In this document: piece after piece, positions 36,006 through 45,678 of the stretch
Position numbering within the stretch: the first letter of the stretch is position 1
Layout of the letters: every line of letters begins with the position of its first letter
Source of the DNA: M55B167 sp964406095
GTDB taxonomy: Bacteria > Verrucomicrobiota > Kiritimatiellia > RFP12 > UBA1067
Direction of reading: 5' to 3'
DNA: 64,000 nucleotides
Assembly: GCA_964406095.1 (NCBI GenBank)
Contig: CAYOQJ010000057.1
Span: forward strand, 1 to 64,000
Program-made: the position numbers and the translations under genes
The notes under the pieces: model-generated
What the model was told of the DNA's origin: nothing
The model's input: only the letters and a program-made list of their open reading frames with translations
Database searches by the model: none

Positions 36006-36177
36006 TTTAACCCCGTTTGCTATTTCCCATGCTCATGGTACTATATTCCGGGGCAGAATTCAAGTCAGTAGAAGCATCTGCGCTAAATGGCGCTGCGGGG
36101 TAGAGGTAGTGACCTTGCATCATCCGGAATAACGGAGTTTTGCTGCAGTTTCTGTGGGGCTAAGACGGGAATCTCAC

Positions 36178-36203
36178 TTGACAACCGGATGACTAAATTC
36201 TAA
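36178..36203 (+). promoter_or_regulatory. Candidate promoter for the polyamine genes
   Basis: A perfect TTGACA (36178-36183) is followed by TCTAAT at 15 bases or TAATGT at 17 bases spacing, leaving a leader of about 90 bases before speA. The rest of the 36006-36296 gap shows no gene. Confidence 0.35.
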
Positions 36204-36296
36204 TGTTCGTGCCAACACCTTATTACCTCTGCGCGTTGTCAGGATTGATAAGAAACACGTGACTTTTGGTGAATTTTTGATTTGCAGGAATTACGC

Positions 36297-38219
36297 ATGA
36301 ATAAAGTTGAACTGCTGGGTCGATGGACTAAAACTAAATCCGAGGAGATTTACGGCATAAAAAGCTGGGGAGGCGGATATTTCAGTATCTCCGACAAGGG
36401 GGAAGTTATGGTTGATCCCTTTTTCGGTGATCAACCGGGAGTGCCTGTCAGCTTGATGGACATAATATCGGGGGTACGTGAACGCGGATTAGATATGCCG
36501 GTGTTGCTACGTTTTGAAAATCTGCTTGATGCCCAGATATCACTGCTCAACGACTCTTTTCGCAAGGCGATGCAGGAGCTGAACTATCGCGGCAGTTACC
36601 AGGGAGTATATCCGATCAAGGTCAATCAGCAACAGCAGGTAGTCCAGGAGGTCACACGTTTCGGCCAGCGTTATCATCACGGTCTCGAAGTTGGCAGTAA
36701 GCCGGAGCTGATAGCCGCTCTGTCCGAGATGAAGGATAAACAGGCCTGTCTCATCTGCAACGGCTACAAGGATGAGGAATTCATTGATCTCGGATTGTAT
36801 GCGCTTAAGATGGGGTTTCAATGCTTCTTTGTAGTTGAGTTTCCCGGAGAGGTTGATCTGATTCTTGACCGCGCTGAACGGCTGGGGGTTAAACCTAATA
36901 TCGGTGTACGCATAAAACTCTCATCCAAGGCTGGCGGTCACTGGACGGAGTCGGGTGGCGATCGCAGTATTTTTGGGCTTAATATGACCCAGGTTATCGA
37001 AATGGTTGACGCTCTGAAGGAGCGTAAAATGCTGGATTCACTTAAATTAGTACACTATCACCTTGGTTCGCAGGTGCCGAATATCCGCGATATCCGGGCT
37101 GCGGTTCAGGAAGCCGCGCGGGTTTATGTTGAACTCGTCAAGGAGGGAGCTCCGATGGGGTGGCTCGATCTTGGCGGTGGTCTGGCTGTGGATTATGACG
37201 GATCCAAAACAAATTTTTCGAGCAGTCGCAACTACAGTATCCAGGAGTATTGCGCCGATGTGATCGAAGCCGTGATGACCGTCATTGATAACAGCAGTGT
37301 TGATCATCCCGTTATTATCACCGAATCCGGACGTGCACTGGTGGCATATTATTCCGTTCTGCTTTTCAACGTGCTTGATGTGGCTGAGTTTGAACGATAC
37401 GAAATACCCGGTCAACTCGATCAATCGGTGCCGGAACAGATTCGCAATCTGCATGAGGTGAATTCTCTGCTTACGCAGAAGAATTTACAGGAGTGCTACA
37501 ATGATGCCCTCTATTATCGTGACAATATCAGAGATATGTTTAACCATGGACATATTTCGCTGCGTGAACGCTCGTTGGCCGAGAAGATATTTTGGAACAC
37601 AATCCATAAAATTATAGAGTTGAAGGTTCGGTTGAAACGTATTCCTGGTGACTTGGTCGATCTCGAAAATGCCATTGCCGACATCTACTATTGCAACTTC
37701 TCCGTTTTTCAGTCAATCCCTGATAGCTGGGCGATCGATCAGTTGTTTCCCGTGATGCCGGTTCACCGTCTGTTGGAGATGCCTGACCATAATGCGATCC
37801 TGGCGGATATCACCTGCGACTGCGATGGTAAAATAGATCGCTTTATTGATCCTCATGATGTTCGTCGGACTCTGCCGGTGCATGTGCTCAAAGATAATTC
37901 GGATTACTATCTGGGAGCCTTTCTGGTGGGAGCCTATCAGGAGACCCTGGGTGATTTGCACAATCTTTTTGGCGACACCAATGTGGTCAGCGTAAGAATA
38001 GAAACCGATGGAACCTTCGAGATAACCGGCGAAATCGAAGGGGACAGCGTCGAGGATGTGCTATCCTATGTCGAGTATGACCTCAGAGCCATGCGCAATG
38101 AGTTCAGACAGACTGCTGAAGAAGCGGTGCGCAGCGGGTTGATCTCTCCCAGAGAGCGCAGAGAGGTGCTCAGTTCGATTGAGGATGGCCTTCGCGGCTA
38201 TACCTATTACGAACGGTAG
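36297..38219 (+). CDS. speA: Biosynthetic arginine decarboxylase
   Basis: 640 aa from ATG 36297, which has AGGA 8 bases upstream; an upstream TTG at 36282 is less likely. It is a PLP fold III decarboxylase. YPIKVNQQQQVV contains the PLP lysine, GLEVGSKPEL and DLGGGLAVDYDG are family motifs, and CDCDGKIDRF is the active-site cysteine loop near the C-terminus. Length fits SpeA (630-660 aa). It converts arginine to agmatine, the first step of the pathway finished by the next three genes. The gap to speB is 51 bp, and all four genes read the same way, so they are likely one transcription unit. Confidence 0.95.
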   Translation: MNKVELLGRWTKTKSEEIYGIKSWGGGYFSISDKGEVMVDPFFGDQPGVPVSLMDIISGVRERGLDMPVLLRFENLLDAQISLLNDSFRKAMQELNYRGSYQGVYPIKVNQQQQVVQEVTRFGQRYHHGLEVGSKPELIAALSEMKDKQACLICNGYKDEEFIDLGLYALKMGFQCFFVVEFPGEVDLILDRAERLGVKPNIGVRIKLSSKAGGHWTESGGDRSIFGLNMTQVIEMVDALKERKMLDSLKLVHYHLGSQVPNIRDIRAAVQEAARVYVELVKEGAPMGWLDLGGGLAVDYDGSKTNFSSSRNYSIQEYCADVIEAVMTVIDNSSVDHPVIITESGRALVAYYSVLLFNVLDVAEFERYEIPGQLDQSVPEQIRNLHEVNSLLTQKNLQECYNDALYYRDNIRDMFNHGHISLRERSLAEKIFWNTIHKIIELKVRLKRIPGDLVDLENAIADIYYCNFSVFQSIPDSWAIDQLFPVMPVHRLLEMPDHNAILADITCDCDGKIDRFIDPHDVRRTLPVHVLKDNSDYYLGAFLVGAYQETLGDLHNLFGDTNVVSVRIETDGTFEITGEIEGDSVEDVLSYVEYDLRAMRNEFRQTAEEAVRSGLISPRERREVLSSIEDGLRGYTYYER

Positions 38220-38270
38220 TCCCATTTTATCGGATTACTGAATTCAGCGTTGAACGATGAGGATAAATTT

Positions 38271-39125
38271 ATGCTTAAAGAACAGACACCTTTAATTCAT
38301 GAGGGTATCCGTAGCAGCTATGCTGATGCTGATCTGGTGGTTGTAGGGTATCCTTATGACGGCACCGTTTCCGGTAGGTCTGGAACCCGCATGGGCCCCC
38401 AGCATGTTCAAGCCGAACTTGATGCGCTGGAAACATGGAGTCCCTACCAGCAACGTGATCTTGTGGATTTTAAAATCTGCGATCTTGGCAGCATGGCGCT
38501 CACATACGGCAGTGTCGAGCGTGTGGTGGAAGCGGTTAAAGAGGAGTCCCTTGATATTATGGCCGACAGCAAGCTTATTCTTGGTGTCGGCGGTGAGCAT
38601 CTGATAACGCTGGGGTTGATCCAGGCGGTCGCACAAAAGCATCGCAACCTGCAGATTATTCACTTCGATGCCCATGCCGATCTGCGTGACGAATATCTGG
38701 GGGCAAAATTTTCGCACGCCACCGTCATGCGTCGCGTGCTGGAGACTCTCGGCTCGGGTGGACGACTCTGGCAATTCGGTATCCGTTCAGGTACACGGGA
38801 TGAGTTTGAGTTTGCTGAACGTTATGCCCGAATGCGCTGTTTCGATCTGGCTGATATTGAACAGGCAGTGGCTGAAATCGGTGATGATCCGGTATATCTG
38901 ACTATCGATCTGGATGTACTGGACCCAGCGATTCTTTCAGGCACCGGTACGCCGGAGCCGGGCGGTGTAACCTTCAAGGAACTGTTGGATGCTCTTTTGA
39001 AACTGCGGGAACTCAGGATAGTAGGCGCCGATATAATGGAGCTGGCACCGCTGCTGGATTCCAGCGGGGTGTCAACTGCGGCTGCCTGCAAAGTGCTGCG
39101 TGAAGTGGCATTGTTAATGGTTTGA
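38271..39125 (+). CDS. speB: Agmatinase
   Basis: 284 aa from ATG 38271, with GAGG about 8 bases upstream; a TTG at 38250 is also in frame but has no comparable site. It is a ureohydrolase-family enzyme with the binuclear manganese motifs GGEH, FDAHADLRD and TIDLDVLDP. It hydrolyses agmatine to putrescine and urea. It follows arginine decarboxylase directly, which supports agmatinase over arginase or formiminoglutamase. The next gene, 53 bp on, takes putrescine further. Confidence 0.93.
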   Translation: MLKEQTPLIHEGIRSSYADADLVVVGYPYDGTVSGRSGTRMGPQHVQAELDALETWSPYQQRDLVDFKICDLGSMALTYGSVERVVEAVKEESLDIMADSKLILGVGGEHLITLGLIQAVAQKHRNLQIIHFDAHADLRDEYLGAKFSHATVMRRVLETLGSGGRLWQFGIRSGTRDEFEFAERYARMRCFDLADIEQAVAEIGDDPVYLTIDLDVLDPAILSGTGTPEPGGVTFKELLDALLKLRELRIVGADIMELAPLLDSSGVSTAAACKVLREVALLMV

Positions 39126-39178
39126 GCAGTATCCGATAAATCAGCAGAAAAATAGGTATAAGAAGTCAGGAGAAATAA

Positions 39179-40378
39179 ATGGGAAAAGCTTTAATAATCG
39201 GGGCTGGCGGAGTTGCCGGCGTGGTGATTCACAAATGCTGTCAGAATCCGGAGGTGTTCAGTGAGATCATGATCGCCAGTCGCACCAAATCGAAGTGCGA
39301 CGCTTTCAAGGAGAAGCTGGACGGAGGTGCGACTGTAATTCATACAGCCCAGGTGGATGCCGACAACTGTGCGGAGCTGATCGAGTTGATCAATGAGTTT
39401 AAACCGGAGATTGTGATCAATGTGGCTTTGCCCTATCAGGATTTGACCATTATGGATGCTTGTCTGGCCACCGGTACGCATTATCTCGACACCGCTAACT
39501 ATGAACCGCCGGACAATCCCAGATTCGAGTATAAATGGCAGTGGGCATATCGAGAAAAATTTGAGCAGGCCGGATTGTGCGCCATCCTTGGTTGCGGTTT
39601 TGATCCAGGCGTTACCGGTGTGTTCTGCGCTTACGCTCAGAAACATTATTTTGATGAGATTCACACCATCGACATTCTGGATGCCAATGGCGGTGATCAC
39701 GGTTATCCCTTTGCAACAAATTTCAATCCGGAGATTAACATCCGTGAAATCACTGCCAACGGACGCTTCTGGCGCGATGGTCAATGGATTGAAACCAAAC
39801 CGCTTGAAATAAAACGCGTTTTTAATTTTGACGGTATCGGGTCGAAAGAGGCCTATCTGCTCTATCACGAAGAGTTGGAGTCGCTGGCAAAGAATATACG
39901 CGATTTGAAACAGATTCGGTTTTTCATGACCTTCTCGCAGAATTACATCAATCACCTGACGGTTCTGCAGAATGTCGGCATGACCAGTATTGAACCTGTA
40001 GAGTTTGAAGGGTGTCAGATTCAACCGTTGCAGTTCCTCAAGGCGGTGCTGCCTGATCCGGCTAGTCTTGGCTCGCGTACCCGGGGCAAAACCAATATCG
40101 GCTGTATCTGTCGCGGTGTCAAGGACGGTAAGCCGGCAGCATATTACGTTTATAATATCTGCGATCATCAGGAGTGTTATCGTGAGGTCGGTTCGCAGGC
40201 GATTTCTTATACAACCGGAGTGCCTGCGATGATCGGCGCAAAGTTGTTGTTGCGAGGAGTCTGGAAAAAGGCGGGTGTTTACAATGTGGAGGAGTTCGAC
40301 CCTGACCCTTTCATGCAGGAACTTAACCAGCAGGGGTTGCCCTGGCAGGAGAATTTCAATCCGGATGTTCTCGATTAA
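39179..40378 (+). CDS. Carboxy(nor)spermidine dehydrogenase (saccharopine dehydrogenase family)
   Basis: 399 aa. The start LIIGAGGVAG is a Rossmann NADPH site, followed by family motifs such as INVALPYQDL, YLDTANYEP and GCGFDPGVTGVF. It joins putrescine with aspartate semialdehyde to give carboxyspermidine (or uses diaminopropane to give carboxynorspermidine). The decarboxylase of the next gene is its usual partner, and putrescine is the product of the preceding two genes, so the spermidine branch is favoured. AGGAG before the ATG supports the start. This family is often mis-annotated as lysine-1-semialdehyde or saccharopine dehydrogenase; context argues against that. Confidence 0.9.
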   Translation: MGKALIIGAGGVAGVVIHKCCQNPEVFSEIMIASRTKSKCDAFKEKLDGGATVIHTAQVDADNCAELIELINEFKPEIVINVALPYQDLTIMDACLATGTHYLDTANYEPPDNPRFEYKWQWAYREKFEQAGLCAILGCGFDPGVTGVFCAYAQKHYFDEIHTIDILDANGGDHGYPFATNFNPEINIREITANGRFWRDGQWIETKPLEIKRVFNFDGIGSKEAYLLYHEELESLAKNIRDLKQIRFFMTFSQNYINHLTVLQNVGMTSIEPVEFEGCQIQPLQFLKAVLPDPASLGSRTRGKTNIGCICRGVKDGKPAAYYVYNICDHQECYREVGSQAISYTTGVPAMIGAKLLLRGVWKKAGVYNVEEFDPDPFMQELNQQGLPWQENFNPDVLD

Positions 40379-40403
40379 AACCCCGCAGAAAAGAGAGAAT
40401 TTG

Positions 40404-40435
40404 AAACCACGAAAAACACGATTTTTCACGAAAAG
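40404..40435. repeat. CACG-phased short repeat, possible intergenic repeat fragment
   Basis: CACGA units recur at 40408, 40417 and 40427, in an A-rich stretch between the two polyamine genes. The pattern resembles the CACGAAAAACACGAA-like dispersed intergenic repeats common in PVC and deltaproteobacterial genomes. Only a fragment is present; its function is unknown. Confidence 0.4.
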
Positions 40436-40489
40436 AGAGAGCTGCCGCCGTTAAACACCGTCAATAAGGTCAGCAAAAATCCGCTAAAT

Positions 40490-41647
40490 ATGCCTAAATC
40501 AGAAACAGATGTTTTACCTTCAGTCAAGACACCCGCTTATGTGGTTGACAAACGGTTGCTTCGAAAAAATCTCGAACTGCTCGATTCCGTGCAGCAACGC
40601 ACTGGTTGTAAAATCCTGCTGGCACTCAAGGGGTTTTCGATGCACGCCTTGTTTCCGATGATCGGCGAGTATCTGGCTGGCATCACCGCCAGTTCACTTT
40701 TTGAAGCACGGCTGGGATATGAGAAGATGGGCAAAGAGGTGCATATCTACGCGCCCGCGTTTCGTGACGATGAGTTTGATGAGATTCTGAAATACTGCAA
40801 TCATATTGTTTTCAATTCAGCGGCTCAGCATCAACGTTTCAGAGGCCGGGTGGATGAGTTTAATCGTCAACATAACCGCGGTGTTCAGTGTGGGTTGCGG
40901 CTCAACCCGCAGTACTCGGAACAGCGCGTTGCAATATACGATCCTTGTGCGTCCTGCTCCCGACTGGGGGCGGTTGCTTCGTCGATCACTCCGGAGGATA
41001 TTGAAGGTCTCAGCGGTTTGCATTTCCACACAATGTGCGAACAGAATTCGGATACGCTGGAGCGTACACTTGTCAGAGTGGAAGAGCGCTTCAGTCAATA
41101 TTTCGAGGGTATAAAATGGATCAATTTCGGTGGCGGGCATCATATAACGCGGGCTGATTATGATGTCGAGCGTTTAATCAGAGTTATCATAGATTTTCGT
41201 GAGAAATACCGATTGGATGTTTATCTTGAGCCGGGGGAGGCGATTGCGCTTAATACAGGATTTTTGGTGACCTCGGTGCTGGATATTGTGGATAACGGAA
41301 TGCAGTTGGCTCTGGTTGACACCTCGGCTGCCTGTCACATGCCCGATGTGCTTGAGATGCCTTACCGTCCGCAGATTATCGGTGCGGGAGAGCCCGATGA
41401 AAAACGGTTCACCTATCGTCTGGGCGGCATGACCTGTCTGGCTGGCGATGTGATCGGCGACTACTCTTTTGATAAACCGCTGATACCGGGTGATAAGCTG
41501 ATTTTCACCGATATGGCGCACTACACTATGGTTAAGAACAACATGTTCAATGGTGTGAATCTACCGGCGATCGCCGTTATGGATGACAACGGGATTGAGA
41601 TGATCCGTGAGTTTGATTTTCAGGATTACGCCGCGCGTCTCTCCTGA
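40490..41647 (+). CDS. nspC: Carboxynorspermidine / carboxyspermidine decarboxylase
   Basis: 385 aa PLP fold III decarboxylase. LALKGFS carries the PLP lysine (Lys47), GLHFHTMCEQ and NFGGGHH follow, EPGEAI and LGGMTCLAGDVIGDY complete the active site including the catalytic Cys. It decarboxylates carboxyspermidine to spermidine (or carboxynorspermidine to norspermidine). With speA, speB and the dehydrogenase upstream, it completes arginine to spermidine without S-adenosylmethionine decarboxylase or spermidine synthase. The gap from the dehydrogenase gene is 111 bp and contains the CACG repeat; no terminator is seen there. Confidence 0.93.
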   Translation: MPKSETDVLPSVKTPAYVVDKRLLRKNLELLDSVQQRTGCKILLALKGFSMHALFPMIGEYLAGITASSLFEARLGYEKMGKEVHIYAPAFRDDEFDEILKYCNHIVFNSAAQHQRFRGRVDEFNRQHNRGVQCGLRLNPQYSEQRVAIYDPCASCSRLGAVASSITPEDIEGLSGLHFHTMCEQNSDTLERTLVRVEERFSQYFEGIKWINFGGGHHITRADYDVERLIRVIIDFREKYRLDVYLEPGEAIALNTGFLVTSVLDIVDNGMQLALVDTSAACHMPDVLEMPYRPQIIGAGEPDEKRFTYRLGGMTCLAGDVIGDYSFDKPLIPGDKLIFTDMAHYTMVKNNMFNGVNLPAIAVMDDNGIEMIREFDFQDYAARLS

Positions 41648-42002
41648 TCCGCAGTGTCGATTGAGGGAGAAGATTGAAGAGTGAAGCGACTATCGGTAGC
41701 GATTTTGTGAGAGAGGTAACTTAACACAGAGCTACAGAGACCATAGAGAAGAATTTGTGGAAAATCCCCATCGCTGGCTATCCACATCCCCGATATGTCG
41801 GGCGTTGGGAGTGGAGTCGACCAACCCTCTCCATGTTGTGTCGATGAGAAACGGACTCGGCGTGCTGCCATTCTTGAAACTGTCGTCTTCATTTTGGCCG
41901 GATTGACCCCGAGGACGCAAATTTTAATATTAGCTCGGACACCTGAAAAAGGGGAGCAAACATCAAGCATCGACTTGCTTCGGAAACTTCTCCCGTGAAA
42001 GG
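41648..42002. other. 355-bp stretch without a recognisable gene
   Basis: Between the convergent nspC and tilS genes. Short open frames exist on both strands but have no ribosome binding site or recognisable similarity. A fragment around 41720-41750 (AACACAGAGCTACAGAGACC) resembles the dispersed ACACAGAG-type intergenic repeats. A small hairpin CCCGA-TATG-TCGGG lies at 41789-41802. No clear terminator is seen. Confidence 0.4.
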
Positions 42003-43460
42003 CTACGATTTTGTTATGGTGATGCGGAGAGCTGCAGCATCTTCTGAATCCAGTGTGTAGCCTCGGGCGATGCGATAGCCGGGAATCCAGATCACCTCGT
42101 CACCGCAGGCAATGACCGGCATTGTGTCGCGCAGATGGCGCGGAATTTTTGCATCGATCATGATATCTTTGATTTTGCGACTGCCCTGAAAGCCTGTTGG
42201 TGCAATGCGGTCGCCCGGTTTACGTGAGCGGACGATCAGCTTTCTGCCGGCAATTTTTGCTGCGTCGAGGGAACAGAGTGCGGGGTAGTTGCCGATGCCG
42301 TGCGTTATGAATTTTATGCCACGGGATGCAGAGGTTTCGATCAGATAATCCGCCCATTGGATCGAGCCTCCGATAATCAGCTCGACAGAGGCTGCTCTTT
42401 TACGCTTAATTTCAGATTGAATAGAAAGCAGTTCTCCACGGGTGACAAGTCGGCGATTTTTGTCCAGCTGCATTGTATATGCGGTATCGGTGTTTCGGCA
42501 ATGTGCGAGAATTGAGTCGACTGTTTTAAGACCGGCAGCGTGTGCCGAATTATTTCTAAAGAGCCACAGACGCAGAATGCGCCGCTGGATGGCGGGGGGG
42601 TGTTTGAGCAAGGCCGCGATCAGGAGTGCTTCGTTGTATTGTAGGGAGGCGAGCGCGCCTTCGGCAATTTCCTGCAGAAACGCCTCGTCATCGCGTAATG
42701 ATTCAGCGGAACGGCAGAGGGATACATTGATATTCGGCGAAAGATTTTCGCGTAAAAATGGCATGACGCAGTGTCGTACATTGTTGCGCGGGATTTCACA
42801 GTTCTGATTACTGTGGTCTTCATGCCAGGTGAAACGGCGCTCGTTGAGCCAATCACGCAGGGCGGAGGAGCTTATCCGTAGCAGAGGACGATAGAAGGTG
42901 AGTTTTCTCTGATCGTGCTGCGAAGTGATGGTTGATATCGGTTTCAGTCCTGACAGTCCAGCAATACCTGAACCGCGAGTCATACGCAGCAGCACAGTTT
43001 CACAGAGATCGTCGGCATGGTGCCCGGTGGTGACGGCATCCAGTCGATTTGCGGAGGAAGCTTCAAAGTAGAACTTCAGACGTTCCTCCCGGGCGGCCAT
43101 TTCGAGTGAGCAATTTTTGCGTGGGTGTTTCAGCAGTTCGGCGGCTCTGCTGTGGAACTTAAATTTCTGAGTGTCGGCAAGGTGACGGACAAAATCAGCT
43201 TCAGCGTCCGATTCGGGGCGGAGGCCATGGTTGAGATGCAGAACAACCGTTTCGATTCCGGCTGCTTGGCAGAGTGGCGTCAGCAGATGAAAGAGAGCAA
43301 CTGAATCGGCACCACCTGAAACCGCCACTCCGATGCGTTGAATGTTCGACGGAAGGATTTGAGTTTCAAAAAAATGTCTTACTACCGGTTCGATTTGCGA
43401 CACTGATGTAAGATAAAGTGCTGTGGTGTAATGTTCCATGCGATGAGCGATTCTGTGCAT
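42003..43460 (-). CDS. tilS: tRNA(Ile)-lysidine synthase
   Basis: 485 aa. The ATP-binding PP-loop SGGADS is at 48-53, LHLNHGLR and TGHHADDLCETVLLR are the substrate-loop motifs of TilS, and the C-terminal part has RKPGDRIAPTGF, typical of the TilS C-domain. It ligates lysine to C34 of tRNA-Ile(CAU), changing its decoding from AUG to AUA, so it is essential. The ATG at 43460 has no strong ribosome binding site; ATG 43439 is an alternative and gives 478 aa. It is the last gene of a minus-strand run beginning with the E1 genes, 20 bp after the propeller gene. Confidence 0.92.
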   Translation of the reverse strand: MHRIAHRMEHYTTALYLTSVSQIEPVVRHFFETQILPSNIQRIGVAVSGGADSVALFHLLTPLCQAAGIETVVLHLNHGLRPESDAEADFVRHLADTQKFKFHSRAAELLKHPRKNCSLEMAAREERLKFYFEASSANRLDAVTTGHHADDLCETVLLRMTRGSGIAGLSGLKPISTITSQHDQRKLTFYRPLLRISSSALRDWLNERRFTWHEDHSNQNCEIPRNNVRHCVMPFLRENLSPNINVSLCRSAESLRDDEAFLQEIAEGALASLQYNEALLIAALLKHPPAIQRRILRLWLFRNNSAHAAGLKTVDSILAHCRNTDTAYTMQLDKNRRLVTRGELLSIQSEIKRKRAASVELIIGGSIQWADYLIETSASRGIKFITHGIGNYPALCSLDAAKIAGRKLIVRSRKPGDRIAPTGFQGSRKIKDIMIDAKIPRHLRDTMPVIACGDEVIWIPGYRIARGYTLDSEDAAALRITITKS

Positions 43461-43480
43461 TCAGGTGCAATGGGAGTCTT

Positions 43481-44761
43481 TCAATCCACGCGCTCAATAC
43501 GATAGAGGTGTTTTTCAGTTCTGACAAGCAGAGATTTGTCGTGAATAGCCGGCGAGGCCCAACAGCCGCTCTCGAGCGTATTGTTGCCGAGTGTCTGAAA
43601 GATATCAGATGCCTTAACCACGCTGCTGTCGCCGCTTTTATTGAAGAGAAAAATATTCCCCTCGGCATACACAGGTGAAGCTTCATGTTGTCCACCGATT
43701 CGTTTATCCCAGATGATCTCGCCGGTGTCGGCTTTGCGGCAGGCCAATTTAGCGGAGGTCATTGTATAAAAACGGTTGTTGATCAGAAGAGGAGAAGGCA
43801 TATTGGGTACCTGTCGGCTGCTCTGCCAGACAATTCTGTCTGAGTTTGTGATGTCACCGCGGGCTTCAAGGGGGTTGATGCAGAGCATAACCGGTTTGAC
43901 TACCCCGGCACAGATATAGAGCAGCCCGTTACTGTAGAGTGGACGCGGTACAACCGACCATGCCCGATATCGTACACGCCATATTTCGCGTCCGTTGGTC
44001 AGATCATAGGCGGCAGCGTAGAGACCACCCGGGCAGATGACCTGCTTTTGTCCGGCCACTGTTATGACATGGGGGGTGCATGAAGAGTGAACCATACCCT
44101 TGAGCTGCTCCTGGCTGTGAACGCGCTCAGTACGCCAGATAGTGGCGCCGGTTGTTTTGTCGAGAGCGGTTACAAAGCGCGCGCTTTTGTTGTCGCCGTC
44201 AAAGATCATGATCAGTTTGTCGTCGTGAATAATAGGAGAGCTGGCTGCGCCGACATCATGATAGGTGACATTGAAATCACGGCGTTGCCAGATTATTCTG
44301 CCGCTTTCCGCCGCCACGCAGGCGGTGCCGGCGGCTCCGAAATTGACATAAACCCGGTTGTTTTCCAGTACAGGGGTGGGAGTGGCGAAGCTGTTGCTGC
44401 GATGACACAATTCCGGTTTTGCGACCGTGAACAGAGTTTTATTGAGAGTTATGTCACCGCTCGCAAAATCAACGGCAATCAGATTGCGGGAACGCCCTTC
44501 GTCGGGAGAGGTTGTCAGCCAGATTTTGTCGGTGATGATTACCGGTGATGAATAGCCTTTGCCGGGAATGGCAGTTTTCCAGCGGATATTTTCATTTTCA
44601 TTCCAAACGGTGGGAAGACCGGTGGCGGTTGATGTTCCGTCTCCCTGAGCTCCGCGGAACTGTGGCCATGTTTGCGCTGCACGCACTGGCACTGTCGATA
44701 TCGACAGGACGAATATAAACCTGATGGCGTGAAGCAGAGTGCGAGTGATAAATATTTTCAT
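43481..44761 (-). CDS. Secreted PQQ-like beta-propeller protein
   Basis: 426 aa from ATG 44761, with GGAA upstream and a signal peptide to about residue 28. Mature sequence starts AQTWPQFRGAQGDG, the hallmark of PQQ-like beta-propeller proteins abundant in PVC bacteria. Repeats such as GRIIWQRR, GATIWRTER, GREIWRVRY, DRIVWQS and GEIIWDKR mark the propeller blades. No PQQ ligands or heme motif can be assigned, so it is probably a BamB-like or binding protein rather than an alcohol dehydrogenase. It lies 35 bp after a glycosyltransferase gene. Confidence 0.78.
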   Translation of the reverse strand: MKIFITRTLLHAIRFIFVLSISTVPVRAAQTWPQFRGAQGDGTSTATGLPTVWNENENIRWKTAIPGKGYSSPVIITDKIWLTTSPDEGRSRNLIAVDFASGDITLNKTLFTVAKPELCHRSNSFATPTPVLENNRVYVNFGAAGTACVAAESGRIIWQRRDFNVTYHDVGAASSPIIHDDKLIMIFDGDNKSARFVTALDKTTGATIWRTERVHSQEQLKGMVHSSCTPHVITVAGQKQVICPGGLYAAAYDLTNGREIWRVRYRAWSVVPRPLYSNGLLYICAGVVKPVMLCINPLEARGDITNSDRIVWQSSRQVPNMPSPLLINNRFYTMTSAKLACRKADTGEIIWDKRIGGQHEASPVYAEGNIFLFNKSGDSSVVKASDIFQTLGNNTLESGCWASPAIHDKSLLVRTEKHLYRIERVD

Positions 44762-44796
44762 TTTTTCCAAAACATTGATTGGCTTAGCCGACTTGA

Positions 44797-45663
44797 TCAG
44801 ATCAAAGGAAGTTCGTTTATCTGATCAATCGGGACGGGAGGGATCGTCTTCCAGCGACACTCATCCTCGGTTGCTCCGTTTTCCTGTGTGAACATATGCT
44901 GCCAGCGTTTCTGAAAGAGCAGCCCATTGCGAATAACAACGGCTTGGTTGCGGATGGTGGGTGTTCCCTGGGTGGTCACGCTTTCAAAGTGATACATCTC
45001 GACATTTGGAGTGTAAATAGCTTTATAGCCTGCCTCACGCAAACGGTAGCAAAGGTCGAAATCTTCAAACTGAACCGGGTGGAAGGCTTCGTCGAAACCG
45101 CCGTATTTTTCCAGCAGTGCGGCGGGAATCATCAGGCAGGCACTGATCAGACACTGCACGGCGCGGGGCTGATTGAAAGCAGGGGTGTTGATCGCCTCGC
45201 CGCGTCCTCTGAAACAGACATGTCCGCGTTTAGAGATGCCAACCCCGGCGCACTGAATCGGATAGGGTTCCCAGGTATAGACCATTTTGGGGCCGACCAT
45301 ACCGATCTCCCGGTCGGAGTCTAGTACCGTACGCATTTTGGGCATCCATCTGACGGTGCGTGGCGCCACGTCATTATCGGTAAAAACGATATATTCGCCC
45401 TGTGCCGTGGCAATCGCCTGATTACGTGCGTATGAGCAGCCGATATTCAAGCTGTTGTGAATAACCGTAACCGGCACATCATGCTTTTTGCCAAGCTCTT
45501 TGAGCTCGTTGTCGCACCACTCCTTACTGCCGTCGGTTGAACCGTTGTCAACCACTATCATCTCCCAATGCTGATCGCTGAACGAGTTTCGAATCAGCGC
45601 ATTCAGGCAGCGCCGGGTGCATTCCAGTTTATTGTGAGAGAGAGTGATGAGTGAATAGGTCAT
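44797..45663 (-). CDS. Family 2 glycosyltransferase
   Basis: 288 aa from ATG 45663; GTG 45675 is an alternative. Soluble GT-A fold: VVDNGSTDGS near 37-46, TDNDVAP (the DxD-like metal motif) near 95-101, and FEDFDLCYRLREAGY near 210, which is typical of rhamnosyl-type GT2 enzymes. It probably transfers a sugar to a surface glycan; no sugar or acceptor can be assigned. It starts 15 bp after the E1-beta gene and so seems part of that operon, though metabolically unrelated. Confidence 0.8.
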   Translation of the reverse strand: MTYSLITLSHNKLECTRRCLNALIRNSFSDQHWEMIVVDNGSTDGSKEWCDNELKELGKKHDVPVTVIHNSLNIGCSYARNQAIATAQGEYIVFTDNDVAPRTVRWMPKMRTVLDSDREIGMVGPKMVYTWEPYPIQCAGVGISKRGHVCFRGRGEAINTPAFNQPRAVQCLISACLMIPAALLEKYGGFDEAFHPVQFEDFDLCYRLREAGYKAIYTPNVEMYHFESVTTQGTPTIRNQAVVIRNGLLFQKRWQHMFTQENGATEDECRWKTIPPVPIDQINELPLI

Positions 45664-45678
45664 AGCAGACTTCACTTT

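Noticed and set aside
39191..40429. 412-codon open frame antisense to the carboxyspermidine dehydrogenase gene
   Set aside because: It mirrors codon use of a clearly real gene on the other strand, and its product resembles nothing I recognise.
41795..41998. 67-codon plus-strand gene after nspC
   Set aside because: No ribosome binding site, no recognisable similarity, open frames also on the other strand.
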